A stretch of 64,000 nucleotides of DNA from Chryseobacterium shigense (GCF_014207845.1 NZ_JACHLC010000001.1:248001-312000), one strand, 5' to 3'; positions 1 to 8,802 are shown, numbered from the stretch's first letter. The notes: generated from the sequence alone by a model not told the origin. Numbers and translations are program-made.

Positions 1-1
1 T

Positions 2-445
2 TTTAATGATGCAGAAGGAAGCATATATATAGAAGACCCAAGTGGAAATACCTATTTTATGGATGGAAAAGGAAATATCATGGTAAATGCCCCTAACGAT
101 ATCACCTTTACTGCCGGAAAAAATATAAAAATGAGTGCCGGAATTGATATAACCTCTATTGCAGGCAGTAATATTTTATCAACGGCAAACGTAAACATCG
201 TTTCTAATGCGGGGGTCAATATGATTGATACCGCAGGAAAAGATCTGATGCAGACAGCAACCGGCAATATTCATGAATCATCTGACATGAGATCTGAAAT
301 TTCAGAAAATGAAAGGAATATTCAGGCTAAGAAAAGTGACTCATATGCTGAAAAAGTTACAGTTGTCAGTACTAAACAAAATATGATTTTACAAAGTGAA
401 AAAACGGTAAAATCACAAAGTGGCGAACAAGGAAATTCTCATTAA
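2..445 (+). CDS. vgrG: Type VI secretion VgrG spike protein, C-terminal part (5' end outside window)
   Basis: The frame is open from base 2 to the stop at 443-445, so this is the last 147 codons of a longer gene. The visible part has short alternating hydrophobic and polar repeats (NAPNDITFTAGKNIKMSAG and similar) that fit the beta-prism or needle tip at the end of Bacteroidota VgrG proteins. VgrG trimers cap the T6SS tube and carry effectors. A polar tail of about 45 residues follows the repeats and contains the segment TKQNMILQSEK, which recurs at the start of the next protein. The effector, immunity and PAAR-like genes that follow support the call. The catalogue-defining gp27/gp5 domains are not visible, so the assignment rests on the tip repeats and the neighbourhood. 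Confidence 0.75.
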   Translation, partial: FNDAEGSIYIEDPSGNTYFMDGKGNIMVNAPNDITFTAGKNIKMSAGIDITSIAGSNILSTANVNIVSNAGVNMIDTAGKDLMQTATGNIHESSDMRSEISENERNIQAKKSDSYAEKVTVVSTKQNMILQSEKTVKSQSGEQGNSH

Positions 446-456
446 AAGTTTTTGCC

Positions 457-1338
457 ATGGCCATTATAAAAAACGCAAAGAATATTAATATACAGGTTGC
501 TCAGAATTATACTTCTCTAAGCAAAATTTCCCATGAGGAATCTGAAGAAGTAATTATTGAGGCTACTAAACAAAATCTTGAACTCTCCAGCCAAAAAAGG
601 ACAATCATGCAGGGATTTGGAAGGGAAACTAAAGAAAAGGAAAAATCAGATAATAGCTCAGGGCACGAAGGACCAATTATTACAATCACAAATCAAAAAG
701 TTGGGTGGGGATATATCAAATTAATTGGAGCTGATGATAGGAAATTTAAAGGGAGTTATATCACTATGGGAATTCCCTTGTACAAAATGTTAGTGACTCA
801 CTCAGCAGATAAAACATTTAAATTTGAAACTATGGTATCAAGGGATTCTTGGATTGTAAACAAAATTGAAGGAGTACAGGCAGAAGTGTATAACTGTGCA
901 TTTGAGCCTAAAAATAATAATGAGTATGAAGGAGTATATATTGATGTTTACCCTCATAATAATGACACGGCCGCTTATAAACTTGAACAAAATAACTCAG
1001 ATACACTTGCATCAGGAGAGCGCTATAACGATAAACGAGAGAAAGTATCATCTGCAAAAAGTATAATGATTCATGTAGGTGGTTATTATCATAACGAAAA
1101 AGATGCAACAAATGATAATAAGCCCCGCACAAGAGCAGGTGGATCATTAGGGTGCTTTGGAATCACAAATAAAGAAAATTCATTTAACAATCCATCTGAT
1201 AATGAAACTAAAAACATTATCAATAAAATTAGACAAAAATCAGATGATGATACAATTTTTGGATATTCAACAGTTAAAATAATTATTGAAAAAAGACAAG
1301 ATGTTGAGAGAATTAAAAAAGTTAATCTGCCTTATTAG
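457..1338 (+). CDS. Putative T6SS effector with L,D-transpeptidase-like active-site motif
   Basis: This 293-residue protein starts 11 bases after vgrG and has no signal peptide, as expected of T6SS cargo. Residues 1 to about 55 resemble the VgrG tail: EATKQNLELSSQK here against VSTKQNMILQSEK there. They may be a docking segment. The C-terminal part has IMIHVGGYYHN followed by GGSLGCFGI. H206 or H212, S230 and C233 fit the YkuD pattern H-x(14-17)-[ST]-x-G-C, with L in place of the usual H before G. YkuD-fold enzymes cut or exchange peptidoglycan cross-links through this cysteine, and Tlde1 T6SS effectors have this fold. A DUF5675-like protein is the main alternative. The next gene overlaps its end and encodes an exported lipoprotein, a likely immunity partner. 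The effector role is inference. Confidence 0.55.
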   Translation: MAIIKNAKNINIQVAQNYTSLSKISHEESEEVIIEATKQNLELSSQKRTIMQGFGRETKEKEKSDNSSGHEGPIITITNQKVGWGYIKLIGADDRKFKGSYITMGIPLYKMLVTHSADKTFKFETMVSRDSWIVNKIEGVQAEVYNCAFEPKNNNEYEGVYIDVYPHNNDTAAYKLEQNNSDTLASGERYNDKREKVSSAKSIMIHVGGYYHNEKDATNDNKPRTRAGGSLGCFGITNKENSFNNPSDNETKNIINKIRQKSDDDTIFGYSTVKIIIEKRQDVERIKKVNLPY

Positions 1339-1723
1339 CTCATATATGCTGATAAGTTGTGGACAAAAAGAAATTTTAGTAATTAAAGGAGAATCTATAA
1401 ACAAAGGAATTCCAAAAATATATTCTCCAGATTGCTATGTGAAAAATTTAAACCATGAAATATTAATCAGAGAGGGTTTTTTATATAAAAATAATATTTT
1501 ACAAAAGTATATCACTCCTCAATCAGAAAGCTTATTGATTGATAACATTAAAGAAAATGGAAATACAAAAGAAACTGAACCATATAAAGAGCTGGATTTA
1601 AAAAAAGTAAATAAAGAAATAATACTATTTAATCAAAAATATCAAATTTTACGCGCAAATAAGGATACTTTATTTCTTTCTCAGGATATGATTCTGATAG
1701 AATCTCCTCAGAGTATAAAATAA
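1301..1723 (+). CDS. Lipoprotein, candidate immunity protein for the preceding effector
   Basis: This 140-residue protein is not a family I recognise. It starts at ATG 1301, overlapping the effector gene by 38 bases in another frame; a TTG at 1286 is possible but less likely. Residues 1-20 form a lipoprotein signal (basic start, hydrophobic stretch, lipobox LISC), so the mature protein would sit on a membrane facing the periplasm. The rest is lysine-rich and hydrophilic. Translational coupling to a peptidoglycan-directed effector together with periplasmic location is the usual arrangement for an immunity protein, but nothing in the sequence proves binding. Confidence 0.55.
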   Translation: MLRELKKLICLISSYMLISCGQKEILVIKGESINKGIPKIYSPDCYVKNLNHEILIREGFLYKNNILQKYITPQSESLLIDNIKENGNTKETEPYKELDLKKVNKEIILFNQKYQILRANKDTLFLSQDMILIESPQSIK

Positions 1724-1777
1724 GTTTGTATTAAAGTTTTATTTGGAAATGATTTTTTGATATCAAATGATAAAATA

Positions 1778-1906
1778 ATGACTAAAACAATCTTTTTTTC
1801 AGTAATTATCATGTTACTCGTTTCCTGTACAGGTAGAGTGAGTTTAACAATAAAATTTTCGAAATTATTTTTAAAAAGTCAGAGACTATATAAGAATCAT
1901 GTTTAA
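1778..1906 (+). pseudogene. Short lipoprotein remnant (42 codons)
   Basis: An ATG at 1778 opens a 42-codon frame. It encodes a clear lipoprotein signal with lipobox LLVSC (Cys17) and then only about 25 residues before the stop at 1904. Such a signal is unlikely by chance in an intergenic gap, and the remainder is too short for a folded protein. The likely reading is a truncated immunity-type lipoprotein gene left over from effector exchange. A genuine small lipoprotein cannot be excluded. Confidence 0.4.
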
Positions 1907-1985
1907 CAGCGCGGATAGTTTAATGTGTCCAATTAGATTTGATAATTTTTGTAGATAAATAAGATATTAAAAAAACATAATTAAG

Positions 1986-3242
1986 ATGGCAGGCGTTGAT
2001 TTTAGAACCACAACTCAAACTCAGAGGAGACTATTGTCTAGATATTTTGTTCGCGGTTGGTGGACTGATGTTAATGATATGGAAATTACAGAAGCATCCT
2101 ATGGAGATACTGTAAAATTTCATTTACAAACTCAATCAATACCGAATGATCGTGATGTCATTTTAAAGTTGTTTGATGATGATACAGTTCTGAACACTTC
2201 TGAAGATCAAGAAGATGATCAAGTCGGACTTGTTTATTCAGAGAGTGGAAGACCTGCTTTACAGGATAGGATTGATCTTAATAAAAAAATTATTAAGACA
2301 ATAACTCTTGATAATTTAGAGCTTTTTGCAAAAAATGAGAATGATGGAATACTCGAATTATATTTTAAATGTAGTTATGATAATGAAGTAGATATAAAGT
2401 TTCCTGACATGCCAACTAATTATCTTAAAGTGATTGGGACTCCAAAAATTTTGCTTGTTAATGGGCATTGGAATAGGGCAGCGCATGCAATGGGTATGTC
2501 CCCCGGTTCTGGAGGGGAAGGTTATTGGGATTTTTTTACCCGTGATGTTAAAAGATATAAAAATAGTGCTGATCAATATTTTGGAATCAAAAGTAAAGAA
2601 CCATTATACGTTGATGGATCATCATCATGGGGAGGAAGTGAGAGCGGTTCTGAAAGAAAAACCAGAGGATATGATTATTGCAAAGAAAACTTCAATGAAA
2701 TAAAGAAAGGTCTGGGTAAAGAAAAAATTTATTTAATATCACATAGCGAAGGGGGAGCTCACGCTGCAGGTATTTGTAAATATTTATCTGAACAAGGGAT
2801 AGAAATAGGTGAATCTCTAATGCTATCAGCAGATGAAGGTGATGAGTTTTCTGTTGAGGGCAATTATCCATGTTATCAAATTGTTGCAGGGTATTTGAGT
2901 AAGGATTGGTTAACCAGAAAAACTATATTTCACATAGATCCTGTTGTCATGGATAATAAGGTTCAGGGGGTAAACAGATATGGTGTTTATATATCGAATG
3001 GAGGTTTTGGAACAGTTCATGGAATTACAATTGGTGAGTCGACTTTTGGATTAGTTAGCAAATTAAAAAATATAGTTGTAATACCTGCTCTGAATAGCAG
3101 AGGAGGGTCTGTACATCAGACCAGTCCTATGGATGAAGATTGGTACAGAATAGACGATTACGTATTATACAACAAAAAAATTGATTTGTATCCTCGATTA
3201 AACTCAAATATCTCCGAAGCATATTATCAAAGACAAGATTAA
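1986..3242 (+). CDS. Putative T6SS lipase/esterase-type effector
   Basis: This 418-residue protein has no signal peptide. Residues 30-130 look like an Ig-like or beta-sandwich module (GDTVKFHLQTQ, DVILKLFDDD), a style also seen in the large effector at 5317. From about residue 148 the pattern is alpha/beta-hydrolase-like: strand PKILLVNGHW, then IYLISHSEGGAHAAG, in which S254 occupies the nucleophile elbow. The elbow reads S-H-S-E-G instead of the canonical G-x-S-x-G. H345 (GTVHG) or H377 (SVHQ) could complete a triad. T6SS lipases (Tle families) attack phospholipids of rival cells. The gene lies inside the VgrG/PAAR island and is followed after 2 bases by a membrane-anchored protein gene. 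Substrate and secretion are inferred. Confidence 0.55.
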   Translation: MAGVDFRTTTQTQRRLLSRYFVRGWWTDVNDMEITEASYGDTVKFHLQTQSIPNDRDVILKLFDDDTVLNTSEDQEDDQVGLVYSESGRPALQDRIDLNKKIIKTITLDNLELFAKNENDGILELYFKCSYDNEVDIKFPDMPTNYLKVIGTPKILLVNGHWNRAAHAMGMSPGSGGEGYWDFFTRDVKRYKNSADQYFGIKSKEPLYVDGSSSWGGSESGSERKTRGYDYCKENFNEIKKGLGKEKIYLISHSEGGAHAAGICKYLSEQGIEIGESLMLSADEGDEFSVEGNYPCYQIVAGYLSKDWLTRKTIFHIDPVVMDNKVQGVNRYGVYISNGGFGTVHGITIGESTFGLVSKLKNIVVIPALNSRGGSVHQTSPMDEDWYRIDDYVLYNKKIDLYPRLNSNISEAYYQRQD

Positions 3243-3244
3243 TT

Positions 3245-3697
3245 ATGAATAAATCAACCAAAAAAGGAATTATTATTTGCGTGCTTGTTATAGTATTTAT
3301 AGCATTAGGTTTTATATTCAATCCTTTTTATTGGTTAATGCAACCAACAAAAAAAACTGAACAGCCGGAAACATCATTTCAGGAAAAACAGTATTTTCAA
3401 AAATTAGAAAAAAAATATAATGCAAAAATCAAAAGACTGTATTATAATAAAACTAAAAAAGAGGAAGATACATTATATTCTGATTATGCCAGTTTCCCTT
3501 TTGAGTATTCTATATCCATTGATATTCCTAAAAACGTAACTATTCAAAATGATTCAATTCTTAATATAGCTATAAACATTAAAGATAAAATTTTAAATAA
3601 AAATAAGAATCTGAAAAAAATAAGAATTTATAAGAATTATGAAACATATCTATATGATTATAATGCAACTAATGATACTATAATCCTTCAAAAATAA
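3245..3697 (+). CDS. Membrane-anchored protein, candidate immunity partner of the lipase-like effector
   Basis: This 150-residue protein starts 2 bases after the lipase-like effector gene. Residues 6-27 form one strongly hydrophobic helix (GIIICVLVIVFIALGFIF). The remaining 120 residues are hydrophilic and would lie in the periplasm. No known family is recognised. One anchored helix, small size and tight coupling to a probable effector gene fit an immunity protein placed where the effector acts. Its composition is very AT-rich (Asn, Ile, Lys), like the other genes of the island. Confidence 0.5.
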   Translation: MNKSTKKGIIICVLVIVFIALGFIFNPFYWLMQPTKKTEQPETSFQEKQYFQKLEKKYNAKIKRLYYNKTKKEEDTLYSDYASFPFEYSISIDIPKNVTIQNDSILNIAINIKDKILNKNKNLKKIRIYKNYETYLYDYNATNDTIILQK

Positions 3698-3707
3698 TCG
3701 TTATAAA

Positions 3708-4502
3708 ATGACAGCTTCTCATTTCCCCACTTCCACTTATTCCGTCATAGATAAAAGCCTTGTAAGAATAGGAGAACAAGAATATGAAAGCCTTCTTACT
3801 TACAATTTATTTGTGAAAACAGAAGAAGATCTGGATTTTGATATCAGTATAAACAGGACCGATTTTAAGGTTAATCAGCAGAAAATTGATACTAAATTTT
3901 TAGAAATTTCGAATCAATATATGGAGGCCCTGTTTCCTTTGGGATGCAATATTGAAAACTACACACTAAAGATTATTAATTTAAATGATATAAAAGAAAG
4001 AATTCTAAAAGAAGATAGTAAAATAAGAGATCAGTATAGCGGAGAAGGAGTAAATCATATCCGTAGCCAATTTTTGACAGCTACCGAAACAGATGAAAAA
4101 CTTTCAGAATTTATCAACCAACTTCATTTCATGAAAGTTCTCAATCTTGGAATTCAAAAATTCAAGCAAAAGCAGGGATACTTTCTGAAATGGAACATTC
4201 TTCCCATTTGCTACTCAGAATGGAAGGGAAATATCAGCTATTCAACTGATACAAACAGTCTTCATTTCGAGCCAAAAATTGATAATGCACAGGAAATAAT
4301 GGACGAAATCATCAATTATGTTCATACGCATGAATACAATTTAGATTTTGAAGAAGAAAATTTACCATTATATGCAGACTTCAACCATCTGGTAAACTAT
4401 ACAGGAAAAACAGGTAGGATGGCCAGCTCAGAAACCCATATCTGTATAGAGGTAAAAAACAAATTTTATTACCAGCAAACATTCAAAATAAACACAAAAT
4501 AG
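3708..4502 (+). CDS. Conserved protein of unknown function in T6SS tip cluster
   Basis: This 264-residue protein has no signal peptide, membrane helix or motif that I recognise. It is predicted cytoplasmic, acidic, and mixed alpha/beta. It begins 10 bases after the candidate immunity gene and ends one base before the PAAR-like gene. That tight spacing suggests it is made together with the tip protein and might act as an adaptor or chaperone loading the PAAR-like protein or its effector onto VgrG. This role is inferred from position only. Base composition is less extreme than in the flanking effector and immunity genes, suggesting it belongs to the stable backbone of the island rather than its variable cargo. 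Confidence 0.6.
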   Translation: MTASHFPTSTYSVIDKSLVRIGEQEYESLLTYNLFVKTEEDLDFDISINRTDFKVNQQKIDTKFLEISNQYMEALFPLGCNIENYTLKIINLNDIKERILKEDSKIRDQYSGEGVNHIRSQFLTATETDEKLSEFINQLHFMKVLNLGIQKFKQKQGYFLKWNILPICYSEWKGNISYSTDTNSLHFEPKIDNAQEIMDEIINYVHTHEYNLDFEEENLPLYADFNHLVNYTGKTGRMASSETHICIEVKNKFYYQQTFKINTK

Positions 4503-4503
4503 T

Positions 4504-5313
4504 ATGGCAGCATCAATCCCTTATATAGTTCAGACCGGAGAAACGTTGCAGGATATCGCTAAAAAACTGGGTATAAAAGACTGGACACAGCTAAAGGAAT
4601 ATCACAATCAGAATTCCGGACAGTCTACTTCAGATATCCCTTATTCCGGATTCACCTTGATGACTCCTTCACAGGATGAAATTTATGGCATGAACGGAGA
4701 AACCCCTCCATTAGATCCGGTAGAAGAGCAAAAAGATGCTGAGCAAAAACAAGAACAGGAAAAGAAAAAAGAAGAAGAGGATAAAAAACAGGAAGAATCT
4801 TCCAAAAGTGAGCATGACGGAAAATATTTCGTGGTACATAATGCAAAATGTGTCTGTGACAAAGCTGAAAACCCAAAACAAACAGCAGATTTACAGGTAA
4901 CTTCACATAAAACAATTGTATTTAATGATCAGGCAGAGAAACTCGTGGCCACAGAAGATGATAAAACATTTATACCGCCTGCAGCAACTTTCGGAAAATG
5001 TAAACTAAAACCATCTTCCGGCGGATATTTGCCTTGCCAGCTTGCAGCAGCGCCTAAATGGAGCAAAACCTATGACAGCACTACTGTTCAGGATAAAAAA
5101 ACACTCACTGAAATCTCTGAACTTCAGTGTATGGTGGGCGGAAAAATTACTATTGAAAAACACGGGCAGACCGATAGTGTAAGTAATGCACATGCAGACA
5201 ATACCAATCCTTTGGAACTCGCAGCTGTGAATCCGGCCATTCAGCAGCCGAAGAAACCGGATTTAACCCCGGAAATTGAAAGTGTAGAAATTATCATCCC
5301 CCAAACTACTTAA
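4504..5313 (+). CDS. LysM and PAAR-like (DUF4280) T6SS tip protein
   Basis: This 269-residue protein has three parts. Residues 1-60 form a LysM-like domain (YIVQTGETLQDIAKKLGI). Residues 75-103 are a charged Glu/Lys/Gln linker, probably helical. Residues 105-225 match the DUF4280 PAAR-like fold: HNAKCVCD, then PPAATFGKCK, GGYLPCQLAAAPKW and ELQCMVGGKITI, with several conserved cysteines. DUF4280 proteins are thought to sharpen the VgrG tip in the way PAAR proteins do, and can carry effectors. The gene lies between an unknown protein and a large effector gene that begins 3 bases downstream, so this protein probably delivers that effector. The LysM part may help pass or bind peptidoglycan; that is inference. 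Confidence 0.75.
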   Translation: MAASIPYIVQTGETLQDIAKKLGIKDWTQLKEYHNQNSGQSTSDIPYSGFTLMTPSQDEIYGMNGETPPLDPVEEQKDAEQKQEQEKKKEEEDKKQEESSKSEHDGKYFVVHNAKCVCDKAENPKQTADLQVTSHKTIVFNDQAEKLVATEDDKTFIPPAATFGKCKLKPSSGGYLPCQLAAAPKWSKTYDSTTVQDKKTLTEISELQCMVGGKITIEKHGQTDSVSNAHADNTNPLELAAVNPAIQQPKKPDLTPEIESVEIIIPQTT

Positions 5314-5316
5314 AAG

Positions 5317-8300
5317 ATGGCAATTACAATTTTACGTCCAAATCAGGAATTCACAGTAAAGGCAAATGTCACCCGTGGTGATACACAATTGGTATCATGG
5401 ATTATTTTCAGCGGACATAATTCTGAATCTATGAATATCTTAGCATTTTATCCGAAAAACGGGGTTGAATTACACCATAATTTTCCAGATGAAGGAAAGT
5501 TTCGTTTAGCCGCCTACAATAAGGAAATTCAAACTAAAGAAGATTTTCAAGGCTCTGCAGAGCTTAAACATGTTGATGTTGAAATTAAATATAATCGATT
5601 AGACGGATCAAAATTAAGTCCTAAAAACCCTGGGAATTTCCTGGCAGGAGATGATTTCCGTAAAGATTTTCCGGCAGTTTTTGAAGCAAAATTTCTCATC
5701 AATCCTCCCAATCAGGAAGAAATAAGCCGGCTGCAATTCATTCTTGAAGACGGCTCAGGAAACACACTTAATGAGGGATCAAATGTTTCAAATGTGTTTA
5801 CTTTTACTCCTCGAAATTCTAATGCAAAATATACCATAAAGGCAATATATACCAATGAATCGGGAGAAGCAACCCAACAGACATTTTCCGGAACTTCAAA
5901 GGCAATATCGGTAAGGGATATTACCCATGGAGCAGAGGTTGTGAGACCGGGAGAGCCAATGACCTTCAGCGTGACCAAAACACAATTCGGTGCAATAAGC
6001 AGTAACAGTGATTTTCCCGAACAAGGAAATATAAAATGGAATTTGGATAAGATATTAATAGGCACCGGAAGATCTATTACTATTTCCGGAAACCAGCTAA
6101 TGCAAAAGAGGAAATATCATATTGAAGCGTATGCAACTTCGGCAGTAGGTAATACGAAAGGAAGCAATACAGACAATACAAAAAATGACTGGCATTTTGA
6201 GGTTAAAGAAAATATTGTAGAAAGTATAAAGAGTAATGGTAAAGCAAAGTTGGGTAAAAGTGTTGAGTTTGAGATTGAAAAAATGACTTTTCCTAATTAT
6301 GATGCTGCGAAAGATGGAAGTCTTGTCTGGGAAATTACGGGTTCCGAAAATAAAAATGTTTCTTCAGGGACAAAATTAATCCATCAGTTTTCTATTGCCG
6401 GGGACTATACAATTGATTGTGTTATGGGGGGAAGAAAATCTCGAAATCCATTAAAAATAAATGTGATACAACCTAAAATAATATCTGATACAGCCAAATG
6501 GATTGATAATGATAACGGCGCTAGTGGGAATATAATCAAAGAGGCAGGATATGGCCAGGAAGTTTGTGCTTATGTAAAGTATGTAGGTTTAGAAAAAGAA
6601 GAGGCCGTTTTAGAAATATATGATGATGATAGTACAGGAAGTAATATCGTTTTTTCAACTACAGCAACTTTACCAGATACTCCTGGAGTTTACTGGCCAT
6701 TTAAATTAGATGATACTGTAAAACAAAAAATTGAAGAAAAGGGTTTAACAAAACCTGGCGAACTATATTTTAAAATAATACCTAAGGATGCAAGTTTAAA
6801 AGTTGAGAATGGAAATCAGGCATTGGGGAAATCATTAAATGTACAAAGTGAGCCTAAAATTATTAATGCTTATTTCTGTGATGCAAACGACACTCAAAAA
6901 TTTACGATTTCTCCTTTAAGTAAAGCATTATATTTTAAGGTTTATGCAGCTAATATGGTTGATAAAAAAGTTGAGATAAATTTTGCAACAGAGTCTGATG
7001 CTTATTGGACTTGGGATGAAGAATTATTATTTCACAAATGGAAAGATATTCAAGATAAATTTAAGAATGAAAAAATACGGGATACCAAAACCGCTACATT
7101 TAATAATAAAGGAGAAGTCCTTGTCCCTGTAGATTTATCTAAATTAGGTACTCCAAAAAACTATATTTTATTGAATGCAATGATAAAAGTCATTGAGGAG
7201 AAAAAAGAAGGGGAAATACAAAAAGAAGAACAAGGGTTCTATATGGCTCATGGTAATTTGGTAAGGCTTTTTCCTGATGCTACTTTACCAACAATCTCGG
7301 AAAATAATGGTGCTGTAAAAGTGGGTAGAGAGCAATTGAATGGTGGTGAAAATGGTACCTGTATCTGTAAGGAGACAAACTTAATTTGGGGAGGTCATCC
7401 AAATGTAACTTGCGAATTCAGAAAGAAAGTTATTGACATTAGTAAAAGGCAAAACTTTGATCCTAATGATTTGATGGCTGTTATGAAGGTTGAAACTTCC
7501 GGAACTTTTTCATCTTCTAAAATTGAATTAAAAGATACCAAAGAAAAACGTAAAGATGGAACATTTAAACGGGAATATAGGGGACTGACGAAGGATGAGA
7601 TTATGAAATTGGACGAAAACTTTAGTGGTGCCGTTGGTCTAATACAATTTACACCTACAGCAATTAGTTCGTTGAATGAAAAATATAGCTTGTCATTAAC
7701 TAAAAGAAAATTAGCTTTAATGCCACAGTTAGATCAGCTTGACTATGTAGAAAAATATATTGAATTATGGAAAAAAACAAAAAACATTACAAGTAAAATC
7801 TCATTATCTGATCTTTATGTATTAGTTTTTGCTCCGAATTATTTTGGTACTCCTGACAATACAACTTTGTATAAAGAAGGCTCAGATTATTATAACGCAA
7901 ATGCAAGTGTTGATACTGATGGTAAAAATGGAATCACCAAAAATGAAATTGCAGCGCGAGCCATATTGGCTAAATCTGAAGGAGATGCATATAAAACATC
8001 TAAATTTAGTTGTGGTAATGGTAACAGTTCAAATAATAATATAGATTCCAAAGAGGTAGTTACATTTCACATTTATTTTGATGGAAAAATAGAAAAAAGA
8101 ATTCCTAAGTCGATCAAAGAGGCATATAAACAAAAATATAAATATGTTTTTCATGATAAAGAGAAAAAAGAGCACGATATATGTGTTGTTGATTGGCATA
8201 CAACAAGTAGAAAGCTACCTAGTAGGAGTAAATTATATAAAAAACCTACACACTCAAAAATATTAAGTGATGATAATATAAGTGAGGGGCAAACGCGACG

Positions 8301-8799
8301 AAGAGTTATGTATGAAAATGGTGATATTGCAGAGTATGGAAGTAATAATGGAGATACATTTTGGAGATTATACTCAGCAACAAATGAGAAAATTGAATTG
8401 ATAAAAATGCCTGATACAGTTAATTATGTAAAATATAGTTTTTCAGGAACAAAAAGGATTTATACAGGACCTAATTACTTTGCTGGTTTTATAGGAGCAT
8501 TGGCAATTACTGAACTTTCTGTAACTACTACAGGATCATGTTTTAGAGAGGGATCATGTTTTCCAAGCCAGTTCCATGTAAATGGTGAAAGTATAGATAC
8601 TATTTATTTTGGAAAATTGGAAACCGATCAGAAATTTATAGACGCAATGAAATCTTTCCATTTTGGAGAAAGAAAAGTTGGAAATGATGCTTATTTTACG
8701 AAATTAAAAAATGTTTCAGACGGTGGAGATCTTCATGATTCTCACTTGCATTGCGGAGAATTTGACAACTCGAAAATTATAGAAATAAAAGAAAAGTAA
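5317..8799 (+). CDS. Large putative T6SS effector: Ig-like repeats, transglycosylase-like domain, LAS-type peptidase motif
   Basis: The 1160-residue protein has no signal peptide. Residues 1 to about 670 contain successive Ig-like beta modules (repeated F-T-V-K and G-x-Y-x-I strand patterns), likely a spacer or docking arm. Residues 690-880 resemble a lysozyme/soluble lytic transglycosylase domain: MAVMKVETSGTF with candidate catalytic E726, then SGAVGLIQFTP near residue 770. Near the C terminus SQFHVNGESID (H1087, D1094) and HDSHLHCGEF (H1143, H1145) fit the zinc ligands of LAS/M15-type peptidases (H-x6-D ... H-x-H), the fold of MepA and VanX. One protein may therefore cut both glycan strands and peptide stems. 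It follows the PAAR-like gene by 3 bases, and two lipoprotein genes follow. Function is inferred from motifs. Confidence 0.65.
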   Translation: MAITILRPNQEFTVKANVTRGDTQLVSWIIFSGHNSESMNILAFYPKNGVELHHNFPDEGKFRLAAYNKEIQTKEDFQGSAELKHVDVEIKYNRLDGSKLSPKNPGNFLAGDDFRKDFPAVFEAKFLINPPNQEEISRLQFILEDGSGNTLNEGSNVSNVFTFTPRNSNAKYTIKAIYTNESGEATQQTFSGTSKAISVRDITHGAEVVRPGEPMTFSVTKTQFGAISSNSDFPEQGNIKWNLDKILIGTGRSITISGNQLMQKRKYHIEAYATSAVGNTKGSNTDNTKNDWHFEVKENIVESIKSNGKAKLGKSVEFEIEKMTFPNYDAAKDGSLVWEITGSENKNVSSGTKLIHQFSIAGDYTIDCVMGGRKSRNPLKINVIQPKIISDTAKWIDNDNGASGNIIKEAGYGQEVCAYVKYVGLEKEEAVLEIYDDDSTGSNIVFSTTATLPDTPGVYWPFKLDDTVKQKIEEKGLTKPGELYFKIIPKDASLKVENGNQALGKSLNVQSEPKIINAYFCDANDTQKFTISPLSKALYFKVYAANMVDKKVEINFATESDAYWTWDEELLFHKWKDIQDKFKNEKIRDTKTATFNNKGEVLVPVDLSKLGTPKNYILLNAMIKVIEEKKEGEIQKEEQGFYMAHGNLVRLFPDATLPTISENNGAVKVGREQLNGGENGTCICKETNLIWGGHPNVTCEFRKKVIDISKRQNFDPNDLMAVMKVETSGTFSSSKIELKDTKEKRKDGTFKREYRGLTKDEIMKLDENFSGAVGLIQFTPTAISSLNEKYSLSLTKRKLALMPQLDQLDYVEKYIELWKKTKNITSKISLSDLYVLVFAPNYFGTPDNTTLYKEGSDYYNANASVDTDGKNGITKNEIAARAILAKSEGDAYKTSKFSCGNGNSSNNNIDSKEVVTFHIYFDGKIEKRIPKSIKEAYKQKYKYVFHDKEKKEHDICVVDWHTTSRKLPSRSKLYKKPTHSKILSDDNISEGQTRRRVMYENGDIAEYGSNNGDTFWRLYSATNEKIELIKMPDTVNYVKYSFSGTKRIYTGPNYFAGFIGALAITELSVTTTGSCFREGSCFPSQFHVNGESIDTIYFGKLETDQKFIDAMKSFHFGERKVGNDAYFTKLKNVSDGGDLHDSHLHCGEFDNSKIIEIKEK

Positions 8800-8802
8800 A
8801 TA

